Positions 23,301-32,543 of a DNA stretch of 64,000 bases are shown one piece after another. Every line of letters starts with the position of its first letter. Within the stretch, counting starts at the first letter, position 1. Source of the stretch: Solen grandis (lineage: Eukaryota; Mollusca; Bivalvia; Adapedonta; Solenidae). The stretch is from contig CM037785.1 of the NCBI GenBank assembly GCA_021229015.1, forward strand, positions 36,887,850 through 36,951,849, in the 5' to 3' direction. The translations under genes and the position numbers were made by a program. Below the pieces are notes generated by a model. That model did no database searches and was not told the DNA's origin. It saw nothing but the letters and a program-made list of their open reading frames with translations.

Positions 23301-24611
23301 AAAAAAAATAAGCAGTTAAATTTAGCATTGGTTAATCACTTGTTATTTCTAAGTATACAAACTCGTAAAGTGCATGGTGAAAAACAAATACATATTTATC
23401 AATCAAGGGAATATTACAATCATTTTGTTTCCAATACACATTACCTACTGTAATAGTGTCTTCTACCAACCGTATTGGCAAACTATCTGAAGTTGTTGTT
23501 TTTTCACTTAAAGTGAAAAAAAGTTTGTTTGTTTTTTCGAGAAGGAATATTTCTTCTTTACAAGTCGTAATTTTGACAGAATGCATGTATTTATCTGTAG
23601 ATGTTCATTCGGAGTGAAATTGATATTTCAGTTCATAGCGATTTGTTATAAGGCCAAAAAGAAATGTTGTGTTTCTGGTTTCAACCGACTGTAAATTTTT
23701 ATCACTGGATCAGGGAAAACACCGCGTCGATATTGCAAAAAATGTTTACCAGAGATTTTGAATAAATTAAAATGTAATTATAGGTACAATTTGTCAAGAA
23801 AATAATGACACTAATTATACCCTAAAAGTTAAAGAATTGTGACTGATATGTGCAAAAATACTACCTGAACTTGATAATGTTATATTTGAAAATGCTACCA
23901 GAAGCGTAAGTATTTTTTGGATGTTTGGAAAGGGGAAAATGGTTTACCGACGTTTTTTTATTCTGTTTGACAGGGGTCAGCGATTGTCTGGTGGAATCTG
24001 AGACAAGACGGTACCCCGGACAAACGGTCACTCCATATCAACTGCCCCACCGTGGTCGGCTCACCCTGGGGTAACCTTCTTTCCTTGTTTATAATACTGC
24101 AATTACATACTGTAGAACATTATTTTCCGTTGACATCGGAATTCGTGGAATATTTATTTAAGACAATTTCGTGAATTTAATATGAGACAACATGAGGTCT
24201 ACTGCATTAGCAATTTATATATTGGTTTGGGGTGTTTTTATATACTCATGTATTGTAGTAAAGGGACCTTGGTATGGTTATTAGCCATGGATAAACTATC
24301 TTTGAATTGCTCCCCCTCACACAAATTATGATTTAAATAGGAAACTACAAAGAGTTCACATGAAATGACTTCAAAAGTGCAATATATAATATCAAAAGGA
24401 TAAAACCTTTCATAACCCAGGAATCGTCAAAGTGACTAAATGTAAGAAATCTAATCGAAATTAATAAAAAATTGAAACTAAAATATTTTATGTTGGATAT
24501 TTTTCAAAGAAATATATAAAATAGCATCATTTTTTTCTTTACATTTCAGCGGCCTACAAGACGTTTTTGTACAACAACCAAATGTTCAGGAGGCCATTCG
24601 AGCGGGTTTGA
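7770..24611 (+). CDS. prolyl 4-hydroxylase alpha-like protein, 13 exons, probable pseudoenzyme
   Basis: Family role: the ER-lumen alpha subunit that, with protein disulfide isomerase, hydroxylates prolines in collagen-like chains using Fe(II), ascorbate and 2-oxoglutarate. Exons: 7770-7960, 11575-11768, 12585-12907, 13556-13607, 14509-14660, 16615-16779, 17049-17074, 18320-18443, 18911-18961, 19331-19390, 23014-23082, 23974-24070, 24550-24611. They join in frame to 521 residues, close to the usual ~530. Seen: signal peptide (1-21), N-terminal helical domain, TPR-like peptide-binding region (~180-250), the conserved cysteine pair C301 (LCRGE) and C314, and the signature SDISAGGAMVFP in exon 11. 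Odd: the family's PHFDF is PSLDY, so the first iron-ligand His is Ser422 (Asp424 kept); the second His is kept (His490), but the 2-oxoglutarate lysine ten residues on is Pro500. The full-length intact frame argues against a dead gene; loss of catalysis is inference. Confidence 0.9.
8775..10135 (+). mobile_element. LINE remnant (reverse transcriptase and 3' end)
   Basis: Non-LTR retrotransposon fragment in intron 1, in sense. A frame at 8785-9138 carries the polymerase core FADD and the GLEVNSDKTKIMVF and FNYLG motifs that follow it in LINE reverse transcriptases. Similarity continues downstream (EIWGFSK, ERIHLIFLKRVSG, NRLARNERICLNC) but is broken by frameshifts and stops, so it is dead. The 3' end at about 10117-10130 is TGTTC repeats. 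The clade (Jockey/I/CR1-like) cannot be settled by eye. Confidence 0.85.
10283..10345 (+). mobile_element. SINE family A 3' fragment
   Basis: Contains GAGTACTGGTACAACCCAGG followed by a degenerate ACCACCGGGA block, the family A 3' region without a tRNA head. Confidence 0.6.
10428..10900. mobile_element. MITE, GGAATTCCACC family, copy 1
   Basis: Left end GGCTGGTATTCCATC...GAGCGCTTAG; right end ...GCTGAGAACTGTTGGTGGAATTCG. The right end and the adjoining GGAATGCGTTCAAGG block match the element at 17846-18099. The inside is AT-rich and non-coding. Confidence 0.55.
11337..11386. repeat. (TTGA)n microsatellite
   Basis: About twelve perfect TTGA units in intron 1, followed by a CATCAT-rich stretch. 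Confidence 0.95.
11575..11768 (+). CDS. P4HA-like exon 2
   Basis: Acceptor ATGCAACAG and donor GACG|GTAACC. Encodes SFLNDTRRKN then DLDNPLATFHLLNRWVHGW, matching the NPVNAYHLIKRL-type segment of the alpha subunit N-terminal domain. It contains one N-glycosylation sequon (NLT). Confidence 0.88.
11895..12040 (-). mobile_element. SINE family A copy
   Basis: The complement shows the 3' block (GCGCAAAGTACTGGTACAGC) and then a partly decayed head with B-box remnants. It lies in intron 2, tail-to-tail with the next copy. Confidence 0.7.
12070..12235 (+). mobile_element. SINE family A copy
   Basis: Head GGGGACGTAGTCCACTGATA (decayed A box), B-box-like GTGGGTTCAGAC, then CATGACCTTCCGAAGCGCAA and the family A tail with AGGAACC. 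Confidence 0.75.
12585..12907 (+). CDS. P4HA-like exon 3 (peptide-binding region)
   Basis: Acceptor CAATTGTAG at 12576-12584 is the nearby AG that joins exon 2 in frame and gives ADGVIQNLLKREKTVWPT, which aligns with SDGFISNL...FPNDED of the family. It continues with AILNVWNTHQL and ALSADEIFYIANVAVEED, the start of the TPR-like substrate-binding domain. Donor CTG|GTATGT, phase 0. Confidence 0.87.
13556..13607 (+). CDS. P4HA-like exon 4
   Basis: Acceptor AATTTCAG, donor CAAG|GTAGAG. Encodes YGMTSKALKVLETYSKQ, the last helix pair of the TPR-like domain (family: QQGDLDKALLLTKKLLEL). Confidence 0.85.
13690..13845 (+). mobile_element. SINE family A 3' end with A-rich tail
   Basis: GCTGGTCCAACCCTGGAATT and ATCGAGGGGGTTAGTATG mark the 3' block; the next about 100 bp are A-runs with rare G or C, an expanded poly-A tail. 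Confidence 0.65.
14509..14660 (+). CDS. P4HA-like exon 5
   Basis: Pyrimidine-rich acceptor, donor GAA|GTAAGT. Encodes a charged linker and then ANRKRYESLCRGE, matching the family's YEMLCRGE; C301 is the first of the conserved disulfide pair. Confidence 0.9.
15661..16490 (-). mobile_element. LINE 3' remnant
   Basis: Read on the minus strand it encodes the C-terminal tail common to many invertebrate LINE reverse transcriptases (SVRRAAARYVWNNY, MLNELQRKTLYQRR), then with breaks SFFPRTIRYLNSLPG. It ends in TGTTC repeats (15662-15681 on the plus strand as GAACA repeats), the same terminal motif as the LINE in intron 1. Lies in intron 5, antisense to the host gene. Confidence 0.82.
16615..16779 (+). 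CDS. P4HA-like exon 6
   Basis: Acceptor CTGCACAG, donor GCG|GTATGT. Contains C314 and SRPRIVRIYDAINRTEAVKI, aligning with KPRIIRFHDIISDAEIEIV, the entry to the dioxygenase domain. Confidence 0.9.
17049..17074 (+). CDS. P4HA-like mini-exon 7 (26 nt, inferred)
   Basis: AAACAG|CTCAATCTGG and CGAAG|GTAACT bound a 26-nt exon encoding LNLGTMIR plus two bases. Exon 6 ends at phase 0 and exon 8 needs two bases to start its codon; this exon supplies exactly that. The acceptor's pyrimidine tract is weak. An alternative is an acceptor at 18282 without the mini-exon. Confidence 0.5.
17160..17194. repeat. (CTGT)n/(CT)n microsatellite
   Basis: CTGT units passing into CT units, just before the SINE at 17196. 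Confidence 0.8.
17196..17370 (+). mobile_element. SINE family B copy, head missing
   Basis: Begins near the B box (GTGGGTTAGAATCCC) and shares GGAAGCCTTCCAGCTGGC, GTAGGTCGGTGGTTCTACCC and the tail GACTGAAATACTGTCG with the complete copy at 39836-40086. Confidence 0.8.
17590..17665 (+). mobile_element. SINE family C fragment
   Basis: ACTGGGTCTTGTATCAT and TGTCTACGGCGTGATACC match the copy at 40127-40320. Confidence 0.6.
17800..18319. repeat. 37-bp satellite abutting exon 8
   Basis: Units contain TTAGTGACGTCATGTGCAG followed by CTACCAG and a TATACTATG-like end. One unit lies left of an inserted MITE (17846-18099) and about six to the right, the last running into the exon 8 acceptor CCATGTTGCAG|CAACCAC, itself a variant of the unit. 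Confidence 0.8.
17846..18099. mobile_element. MITE, GGAATTCCACC family, copy 2
   Basis: Left end GGTCGAATTCCACCAACAAT then TTAGCGCTAAG; right end on the complement GGCTCGAATTCCACCAGCAA then TTAGCGCTACG. The inverted repeat is about 40 bp and imperfect. It split a satellite array, so it is younger than the array's first expansion. Confidence 0.75.
18320..18443 (+). CDS. P4HA-like exon 8
   Basis: Encodes NHLCEGDSRYPLL and then TNVSVRLESITRLKIYPEA, aligning with SRINMRIQDLTGLDVSTAE. Donor ATG|GTAAGG, phase 0. The family's YRISKSAWL segment before this point is absent or unrecognisable. Confidence 0.82.
18811..18828. repeat. poly-C tract
   Basis: Eighteen C followed by AC4 in intron 8. Confidence 0.85.
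18911..18961 (+). CDS. P4HA-like exon 9 (altered iron-binding motif)
   Basis: Acceptor TTTTAAG, donor TGG|GTAAGT, 17 codons: LTNEAPGGTAVPSLDYW. It aligns without gaps to the family's NYGVGGQYEPHFDF; His of H-x-D is Ser422 and the Asp (424) is kept. Confidence 0.9.
19331..19390 (+). CDS. P4HA-like exon 10
   Basis: Acceptor AATTACAG, donor CAG|GTATGT, 20 codons: EHGSDLYPGAGNRMATVMLQ, matching the GTGNRIATWLFY segment. Confidence 0.9.
20790..21000 (+). mobile_element. SINE family C copy, degenerate
   Basis: GGCTTCGAACCTTG resembles a B box; then GCATATAAGGGATGTTCC, GACTGGCTGGCCAAGTGTCC and CACTTGTCTACTGGGTAAT follow in the family C order. In intron 10. Confidence 0.65.
22540..22990. repeat. 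degenerate ~21-bp tandem repeats (GCTGCTTAGTACAGTTT)
   Basis: Irregular repeats of GCTGCTTAGTACAGTTT-like units, clearest at 22820-22985, ending about 25 bp before exon 11. The word GAGAAAGTGATCG is shared with the array at 40860-41035, showing a common origin. Confidence 0.65.
23014..23082 (+). CDS. P4HA-like exon 11 (signature exon)
   Basis: Acceptor ACTTCCAG, donor AAG|GTCAGT, 23 codons: LSDISAGGAMVFPRIGLSVK plus PVK, nearly identical to the family's SDVSAGGATVFPEVGASVWPKK. This is the strongest identifier of the gene. Confidence 0.93.
23974..24070 (+). CDS. P4HA-like exon 12 (second His, altered Lys)
   Basis: Acceptor TTTGACAG, donor TGGG|GTAACC. Encodes GSAIVWWNLRQDGTPDKRSL then HINCPTVVGSPW. 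His490 matches the second iron ligand of RHAACPVLVGNKW, but the lysine ten residues on is Pro500. Confidence 0.91.
24550..24611 (+). CDS. P4HA-like exon 13 (C-terminus)
   Basis: Acceptor ACATTTCAG. Encodes AAYKTFLYNNQMFRRPFERV and TGA, matching the WLHERGQEFRRPC ending; the terminal family Cys is Phe518. Confidence 0.87.
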
Positions 24612-24740
24612 TTGGGGCCCTTTGCATAGAAAAAAAACTGTAGTGCCATAGAATTTTGATTTTAAAAATAGGAAAAAAAAACAATATAGTTACATCTTTT
24701 ACGAAAAACGAAATTAGAAATGTGTAAGCTGTCGCCGAAG

Positions 24741-24746
24741 AATAAA
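24741..24746 (+). promoter_or_regulatory. candidate poly(A) signal of the P4HA-like gene
   Basis: AATAAA 130 bp after the stop codon. Other A-rich hexamers are nearby, so the choice is tentative. Confidence 0.45.
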
Positions 24747-25617
24747 TGAGATTTTTACACGTAGATGATTCATTCATCATCGTATCTTTCAGGAAGTGCG
24801 CATAAACAACTCATCGTATTGGATAATGTGTTCATATAGCGATCATAATTTACAATAGAAACACAATAATAAATCACTATATCACTATAAAATACATAAA
24901 TACACGTATTTCATCTTTAAGGAATCATCATGTTAAAATTTTGTTTGAATTTTGTTTAAATTTACTGAACTTCATTGCTGTCTTGTTTAAGATCTGAAAT
25001 AGAACCTTTGAAGTAAACTCAAGCCTTCTTATGGTGTTTATTTAAATACACATTATGATCAAGGTTGACAAAACGAAGTTACGAAGTTCCTGACGTTATC
25101 TAGAAATATTATTTTTTTATTGTATTAACATGAATGAAACTAACATAAGTTTAACATAAGTTATATGCAGAACCTGTATTAAAATGTTTGCATCGTTTTT
25201 TTTTTCGTTTTTTTTTTGTGTGTTTTTTGGGGGCTTTCTGAAATGTTTCAATTCTCTCAAAATACGGTCGAGTAAAATAGCAGCGAAATGTTCAAACAAT
25301 CGCGAGGCATGCATAATCGGACCAGCGCTACACGGGGACCCCTGGCTTTTTTTTTTTTTTTTTTTCGAAAATAAAACTGATACTTAAGTATGAAGTTCAT
25401 AATCCGAACCAAACTATACCCATTTGTTTCAATAGGGATTTAAGAATGATTCTCAATTTTGGGCCTGAAATCGCATTTAAAGTATTTAGCCTGGTTTTTT
25501 AATCCAAGAAATTTAGCTTGTTTATCCCCGGAAAGATATTGTATCCGGATAATGCATACTCGGTATATCCTCATTTTACTGTATATAATTCGATTTAGAG
25601 GCTACTGAATTTGTGAA

Positions 25618-25703
25618 CATATCGAGGGCTCAGTGCAAAACGGTCGTAACTTAAATGTATTAAAGAACAAGTTACGACCGTTTTGCGCTGAGCCCTCGAT
25701 ATG
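25618..25703. repeat. 35-bp inverted repeat, 16-nt loop
   Basis: The left arm (25618-25652, starting CATATCGAGGGCTCAG) and right arm (25669-25703) are complementary at 34 of 35 positions. It forms a strong hairpin about 1 kb downstream of the P4HA-like gene. It could be a fold-back MITE or a transcribed hairpin. Confidence 0.9.
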
Positions 25704-26404
25704 AAAATCAAATGCATCAATTTGAAAGCGAGGCTACATGACTTCACTATTAAGTAACTTGATACCATGGGGCCTATATTTTCTGACTCAAGGTTCTTAG
25801 ATTGGAAATCTTGTTTTTTACAAAAAGCACAATCATACAATCTCCTTTTATAGATTAAGAAACACGCATATCAGTGGCTTTACTGGGTGGATTTTTACGC
25901 CAAATATGAGCTTATTAAAAGAAACTTTGATGAATCTTTCTGGGTATTTGGTATTTTGAACGTCACTTTCGTTTTGCAAACCTGATTAGTTTCATCTTCT
26001 CCTAATGGCGTTTACATAGTGCGTATGCCTGGATACCTCCTGACATTCACTGTATATGTATTTATAGATTTTTTTTTTCTGTCTTTTTTTTGTTGTTGTT
26101 GTCTGACTCTAAAAAAAAAATCTGGGTAATTGGCTGAATTAGATACTCGTTTTGAAATTGATGCTATCACAATAGTGTGGATGCGGCATAGATGGTAATT
26201 CTGCAACATAGGCGTGCATATCTGAACCTCTGTTTGTATGGCTCTGAGAAATATATGGATTAAATAAATTGCATCCAAAAAATAAGTTAGTTCCTATTTT
26301 CATTTAGTCCAAATATATTGTTTACGTCGAAAAGGAACCCAGAGACACGGAAACAACACGTTAAATGACTGTTGTTGATGATGATGATGGAAACAATAAT
26401 CCAT

Positions 26405-26445
26405 CTCGACGGTTTCTGTGTTGGACCAGTACTTGTGCCTTATTT
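26405..26445 (-). mobile_element. SINE family A 3' fragment
   Basis: The complement contains GTACTGGTCCAACACAG followed by AACCGTCGAGATGG. Confidence 0.5.
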
Positions 26446-27072
26446 TACTGAAGAGTTCCTCACAACTTTTACATTTGATTTATACGAAAAGAAAGTGTAA
26501 AAAACAAAATAACAACGTTATAAATTGTGTATGCGTGCTCTCACGTTTGTCCTGGGTGTATTCCAGGTCTGTTTACATTATTGATTATATCTTAATATTA
26601 AAGCACTTTTCTTTTTATTTGTAAGATAAAAAAAAAGTTTTTCCGAGTTTATTCAACCTGTCTTACATAAATAAAGAAAATATTTTCCAAAGATATACAA
26701 ATTAATACAGGAAGAACATGCCAGAATGTTCTTGAAGCACTAAATTAGATTTAAGTTTTACATTAGGTGCAAACATCGATGTAAAATATTATATCATATA
26801 CAACTCTCAAACAGCCTCGCCCTCAATGCCACGTATTACAAATATCTGAAGTGGATTTTCAATATCAATAATGTCAGGCACTCAAAAGGATACATTTTAC
26901 ACGTGATGTAATGTGTTGATCTCGCGAATTAAAGTGTTGTTGAACTATTAAACATAAGAATTCTCAAGTGTTGTGTTCTATACGCCATTTATACCCTTGA
27001 GGAAAGTGTTATAAATTTGTCTATTACTTTAAAATCAGGAATTAAAGTTTAGTTGAGATATTTGTACTTTTC

Positions 27073-27073
<1 letters not shown>

Positions 27074-27102
<29 letters not shown>
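27074..27102. repeat. (GA)n microsatellite
   Basis: Fourteen GA units followed by a G run. Confidence 0.95.
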
Positions 27103-27108
<6 letters not shown>

Positions 27109-28479
27109 TCAATTAGGCAATATTCTTACACACAAACGTAACTCTACAGTACTTGTGACACATCCTCGTAAATCATAGCGCAGTCACACATCACCGTGAC
27201 TCACAGCATTTAAGTGGTTTTTTTTTTTTTTGTTTTTTTTTAATTTGTATGCAAATTTGGCCAAAATTTCAACAAAAAAGCAGTTTAAGTGAAAAAACAA
27301 ATATGATAAGGTAAACATTTATTTTTTCACATTTTCAGAAAGCCTTTATATCAGAGGATTGAATCTGAAAAATAAAGGAAATTTGTCCGTTTTTTTATGA
27401 AGAATAAAAATATATATAATTTCATAGCCTTTTGGTAGTTTTTGTATTCATTTTGGTCTTGACACAAAAGCGATTTTTGCTCATTTTATATTTTCCATGC
27501 ATGCTTGACAGTATTTTCACTTGTAACTTATAAAACACATATAAAGTTACAAATTGTGATAAAATATTCTAAAATCATTATTTTGATATATGGTTTCAAT
27601 TTAATTAATATCTAGACTGCAAAATTTCTAATTATTAGCGCTTTGATTTTTTTCAACAAATATGGGCAAACAATGATGTTTTTCAATAAGCTAAATCTCG
27701 AAAAAGAGCATGGTGACCCCCTTTTTTAATTCAAACACATATACCTTCAAGTTATTATTTCAAGTAGTTATGTGCAAAATTAAAAAAAAACAATGTGTCT
27801 TTTAAAACGCCTTTAAAGATCGCTACTAATTAAAGAAATCACCCGACACACCAATTTCTTAGTATATAAGGAAAACCATGCTCGAGCTGAGGTTTCTGAA
27901 GATCTTTGATATAAAGCGGTCGTTCTTGATTTTGCACTCTCGAAATGCATGCCTGCTTTTATATTTGGTTTAGCAATGCCAAGCACGTTAGATTTGTTGA
28001 GATTTCAGGCAAAAAGGAAAATCATTCGGGAAAGATATGCAGTGAAGCTCCTGCAGATAGGGATAGATAAACAATGCTGAACTCTGAAATTACATGCAAA
28101 GTACCCAATGCAATGCAGATAACAGATAGCCATTATTTATTGACATTGTTTTTTGTTTGTATAGATAGTCTAGACTGAATACAAACACAACTGGTTCTTG
28201 ATTGATCATTAAAACATAGATTTGCTCCATCTTTCCGCTGGTCCATATACTTAAGATAGAAGACAGGTGAGTACAAAGGGATAGACATAACAATTTAAAG
28301 ATAGAGACATATTTGATTTTTAACAGATTTTACCTGGAAAAATCTCAAATTTGTGTTTAATCGGTTTGGCGAAAATAATTGATGTAAATGGCGTACATAC
28401 TTCCGAATAATATAAAATCAAAGTACATATATACCTACAAGTTTTCGTCTGACAAGTGTCAATATTCAAAAACCCCCCT

Positions 28480-28585
28480 CTACAGTTCCTGGGGTGGACC
28501 AGTTCCTTGTACTTTAGAGCAGGGTTCGAACCAGAACCTACGGATCAGCAGTTATGCATGTTACCACTGGACTACGCCGCCCTTT
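28480..28585 (-). mobile_element. SINE family A copy with intact head
   Basis: On the complement: GGCGGCGTAGTCCAGTGGTA (A box), GGTTCGAACCCTGC (B box), then AAAGTACAAGGAACTGGTCC and CCAGGAACTGTAGAGGGG. One of the better preserved heads. Confidence 0.82.
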
Positions 28586-29536
28586 ATTATCAATTCTAAT
28601 AGTTAAAACACATTCAGAAATTTCGAAAAATATATATTTAACACAAAAATATATCCCAATCAGCATATTTTGATGTTTCGTGTCAAAATAACTTCTAGAG
28701 ATAAGTAAATTATAAGAAATTTTGTGGAAAACTGAACTTGCGATAAAACTTGTTTATTGCTATATTATTTTGGCACAGGCGCCAATGCACAAAACATATA
28801 GAATGATTTGAGTGGAATTTAATCTTTAACGGTAGTTATAGCTGAGCATTTAAGTACATTTGGGGAAATCTCAGCATTAAAATATCAAAATTACTATTGT
28901 TTTTATACCGCATGCTGTTTTGCGAATAACAAATGGTCCCCATAGCGATATTGTCTTGATTCGATCTCCACACGTGAATTCCAAAGTCGTAAAAACGATA
29001 CTATACAATCAATGTAGCACCGCAACTTTGAGTTCAGCATCATATGGGCATCTCCAGTAAAGTGAGTTTAACATCATCATCATTTCCATCATCATCCTTA
29101 GTTTGATTAATTTTACCATTTCAACATTATCATTACTTCATTTAATTTTTATCATCACTATTATTATTGTTATTCTGTAATATTATCATACTGTGATATT
29201 ATCATTGTGCAGTAATGCTATTATACTGTTTTATCATTATACTATAATTTATACTTCTATGTCATTATCATCATCATCATTATCATCATCATTATATTAT
29301 TTGGAGATTGTCGTTGTAAGTATAAAACATTTGGTTCGTCCCCCCCCCCCCCCTTGCACATGTGGTGCGTGTTGGGTCAATAGAGACATACAAAGATGCA
29401 GTGAGGAGCCAAAGACAAAAATAGAGCTGAGCTCTCTATTCCGTTGTGTAAATCTATTCGGATCCAGAAACAAGATGTATGCATGCATTTACGAACGCCT
29501 CATTTAGTTTTATTTCATGTTTACGTTCAGATTTAA

Positions 29537-29537
29537 A

Positions 29538-29583
<46 letters not shown>
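29537..29583. repeat. (ATT)n microsatellite
   Basis: About fifteen perfect ATT units. Confidence 0.95.
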
Positions 29584-29586
<3 letters not shown>

Positions 29587-29633
29587 TCTCTGCGTGTCTG
29601 TCTAACTTCTTTCGTTTCTGAATCTCAGCACAT

Positions 29634-29710
29634 GAGGGTAAGCCCAGGATTGGCTGGCTATGTCTGGGTAATCTGACTTTGTGGTGTCATGCTATGTTTT
29701 TACAGTGCAC
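29634..29710 (+). mobile_element. SINE family C fragment
   Basis: CCCAGGATTGGCTGGCTATG, then GTGGTGTCATGC, following the family C order. Confidence 0.5.
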
Positions 29711-31156
29711 TATAATAGGTGTATCGTGTAGACAAAATATCCCTATTTATCATAAATACAATCGACGGGTCGTTAATGCCAAACCAAAGTACCATTCTTC
29801 CGTTCATGCAATCGTTTTTTTTCCGTTTTTTTCATAATGTTAATTACTACGAGTCTGTTTATAAAAAAAGAGTAAATAAAACCACAATTTACATTTTCTA
29901 TTTATTGCACGATAGTGATATACATGATAAAGAAAGACGTAGATGAATATTAAATAAAAAGCTATTTTACAACCTTTACAGATAAATGCTCTAATGATAA
30001 TCACTATGACGTCACCAGCATTTTCTCTGATGGCTTCCGGAGAGAGGCGAATTAACACGATGGTATCCGAATGTGTGACGTCTTTTCGTTGTATTTGGAT
30101 TCGCATTTTTTTTTTAATTTAAATTTGATTTCTTGTTAATATACTGATTCAATTTAAATATTATTGCTGATAAAAATTAAGATCCAAGCCATTGAGATGA
30201 TTCAAATCATAAATTCATTTTCAAAACTTCGTCACATGTGAAAATACTTTGACATAAATCGCTTATGTACTATAAAAACACTGGACATTTCCAAAGAGCT
30301 TTCCAGTTAAATGTGGAATCAATAAACGGATAACGTAAAGCGAGCTGAAACTACACGTTCTTCGATGAATAATCTATAAGATCTAAATGGCACTTCTCGA
30401 GACCCTAACGACGTATCAAACATCCGGTTTCAACATCCGGTCTCTTGTGTGCCCATGGCTGGAATGTGCTCTATACTTTGGTGAACTTCCGGACACACGA
30501 GGCTCCATTTCCGGCCAGCGTCTGGAATAAAATGGCACCTATAATTTAGAAAAAGTCGGGACGAGAAAATATGGTAGTTTTTCACAGCGATCTTGCTTTG
30601 GTATAGGAGAAAATCTGATACAACGTAGAAAAAATATATGACACATATGAGCTTTAGTTCTTTAGATTTATATTTTTTGGGAAACTTACCTATGCTACTT
30701 ATTCCTCTCGGCACATTATTTTTTGCTGTTTTATCATTATCAAAACAAGAAATAATTATTTTTACAATTATCAGTTTACATCTGAAGTAAAATATGTTAA
30801 CGCACTTTTAAAATAGTGCAGAATTATCAGAATAATAGAGAATCTTTAAGATTTTTTTCTGGAGGGAGAATTCTTAAATTTTAAGTACAAAATTAAAACA
30901 TACGATGACATATGTTGTTTTGTAAGTAAGAACCATTTTGAATTTCAGCCTTTACCACCACCAGCAAAGAAAAAAATGGCGGGGGTCATATTATTATTAC
31001 AAAGGTTATATATTAATTACAGGCATATTGTACATGATATAAAATACACTATATCACATATCGTTATATCGATTGTTGATACGGATAGGGCTACAATAAA
31101 AACTTGGGATTTATTTTTCTTGCGTCGGAGGAAATGAGTGGATCCTACTAAATAAT

Positions 31157-31215
31157 CGTCCAAATGACTGAAATACTGTCGGTGGGACGTTAAACCCAAC
31201 AAACAAACAAACATC
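31157..31215 (+). mobile_element. SINE 3' tail (family B/C)
   Basis: ATGACTGAAATACTGTCGGT then GGGACGTTAAACCC and CAAA repeats; the shared 3' tail without its body. Confidence 0.7.
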
Positions 31216-31663
31216 CTACTAAATAAATGAAAATCTGTTCCCATGTCTTTGATTAGACACATAGCTACATCATTTTGTACATTTATTTTGAGATATATTT
31301 CAATGGTATGCTGTATTCATATGGGCTGCTTTAGACAGAAAACACACGTGATTGGAATGTCTATAACTAAGATATTCAGTCCGTGTATCATAACGATAAT
31401 TAAGTTCAGACCTAAAACACGTTTCCCTACGGAGTAATACATGAATTGCGGAGTAATTACAATTTTGTCCTCGAAAGAGACACAGGCAGACGACAACTAG
31501 CGGCGATCTGAAATACTTCTGGAGAATGGTGGTCTCTAATGGTTACTGAATCATTCGATAGCTCTCACGCTTTATTAAATGAAGCGATATAATGGATACA
31601 GGCAACTAGATTTATTTCTTCTCATAAGAAAGAATATAATACGAGGGAGGTTGCGATATAGTA

Positions 31664-31766
31664 CACATGATGATGATGATGATGATGATGATGAAAGCAG
31701 AAGGTAATGAAGAAGAAGAAGAAGAAGAAGAAGAAGAAGAAGAAGAAGATGATGATGATGATGATG
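31664..31766. repeat. compound (GAT)n-(GAA)n-(GAT)n microsatellite
   Basis: GAT units, a short spacer, about thirteen GAA units, then GAT units again. It opens frames of poly-Leu/Ser/His on the minus strand, which are not genes. Confidence 0.92.
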
Positions 31767-32083
31767 TAAGGGAATATGACGATAATTAGATGACGATGAC
31801 AACTACTGTTATGATTGTTAAAGTAATAATAAACCGGTCCTCTTTGATTTTAAAACTCTTTTCATTTACCAAATACTTTGACCAACAAATTCCTTCATAT
31901 GCACTAAAATAGGATGAAGTATGCGATCTTACTGGGATTTTCTCCTCGATTAATCCACCTTGAATTAGAACTACCACTATAAACAAATGTTCCATTTTTA
32001 TGAATTGAAATATTGAAACATGTATCAATTAGGGATTTCACTTCAATCGTAAGACTCCAAGATCTATAGGCAAACGTCGTTAC

Positions 32084-32260
32084 AATCCGGCAATCCCCGG
32101 TCAAATCCGTTAGATGTATTCCGTATTCGATTCACCTCGCCCATTTCCTTTGAAATATCCAACGGTTTAGGCTAAGGTTTGCTGAATTAATAGGATTGGT
32201 TTTCCAATGTCTTTGAGCAGTCGTAACCACTCGGCAATCCCCGGCTCAATCCGGTAGAGG
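32084..32260. repeat. two copies of a GGCAATCCCCGG motif
   Basis: CGGCAATCCCCGGTCAAATC at 32088 and CGGCAATCCCCGGCTCAATC at 32232, each followed by CGTTAGA or CGGTAGA. Related copies sit upstream of the FABP promoter (37899, 37966). Confidence 0.65.
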
Positions 32261-32507
32261 TGTTCAGAGATCATTTTGTGAAGTGAGACTCGATGGCATT
32301 AGTCTGTCGTTATTAAGTCTGATATATTCATTTTGAAGTCCCAGAAGTGGGCCCGAGGAGAAAAATGCAATTAGATGTATATGTAGATGTATTTCTGATT
32401 ACGTCAATTTTCCTGGGGCATATCGGCTTCATAAAAAAAAAGAATCCATAAAACTATTGTCCCCACCGCCCCGATTTTCTGTATTTCTTTATTGATAAAT
32501 AAACAGA

Positions 32508-32510
<3 letters not shown>

Positions 32511-32538
<28 letters not shown>
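32511..32538. repeat. (GA)n microsatellite next to a splice donor
   Basis: Read on the minus strand, this is a (CT)n tract starting 5 nt past the GT of the FABP exon 3 donor. Confidence 0.93.
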
Positions 32539-32543
32539 ATCAC

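Larger units (their letters stand above)
24750..32510. other. long gene-poor stretch between P4HA-like and FABP genes
   Basis: AT-rich DNA with no recognisable coding exon, apart from the repeats listed separately. The missing last exon of the FABP gene would be expected here or further left, but I could not find it. No frame above about 100 codons. Confidence 0.45.

Noticed and set aside
29297..29507. Frames with TCGACW and QHAPHV motifs
   Set aside because: Short, flanked by poly-C and ATT repeats, with no splice or domain support.
31575..31802. Poly-His/Leu/Ser minus-strand frame
   Set aside because: Translation of (GAT)n and (GAA)n microsatellites.
32100..32160. EMGEVNRIRNTSN frame after an AG as the FABP terminal exon
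   Set aside because: Runs on without the expected short Arg-x-Tyr/Phe ending and stop.
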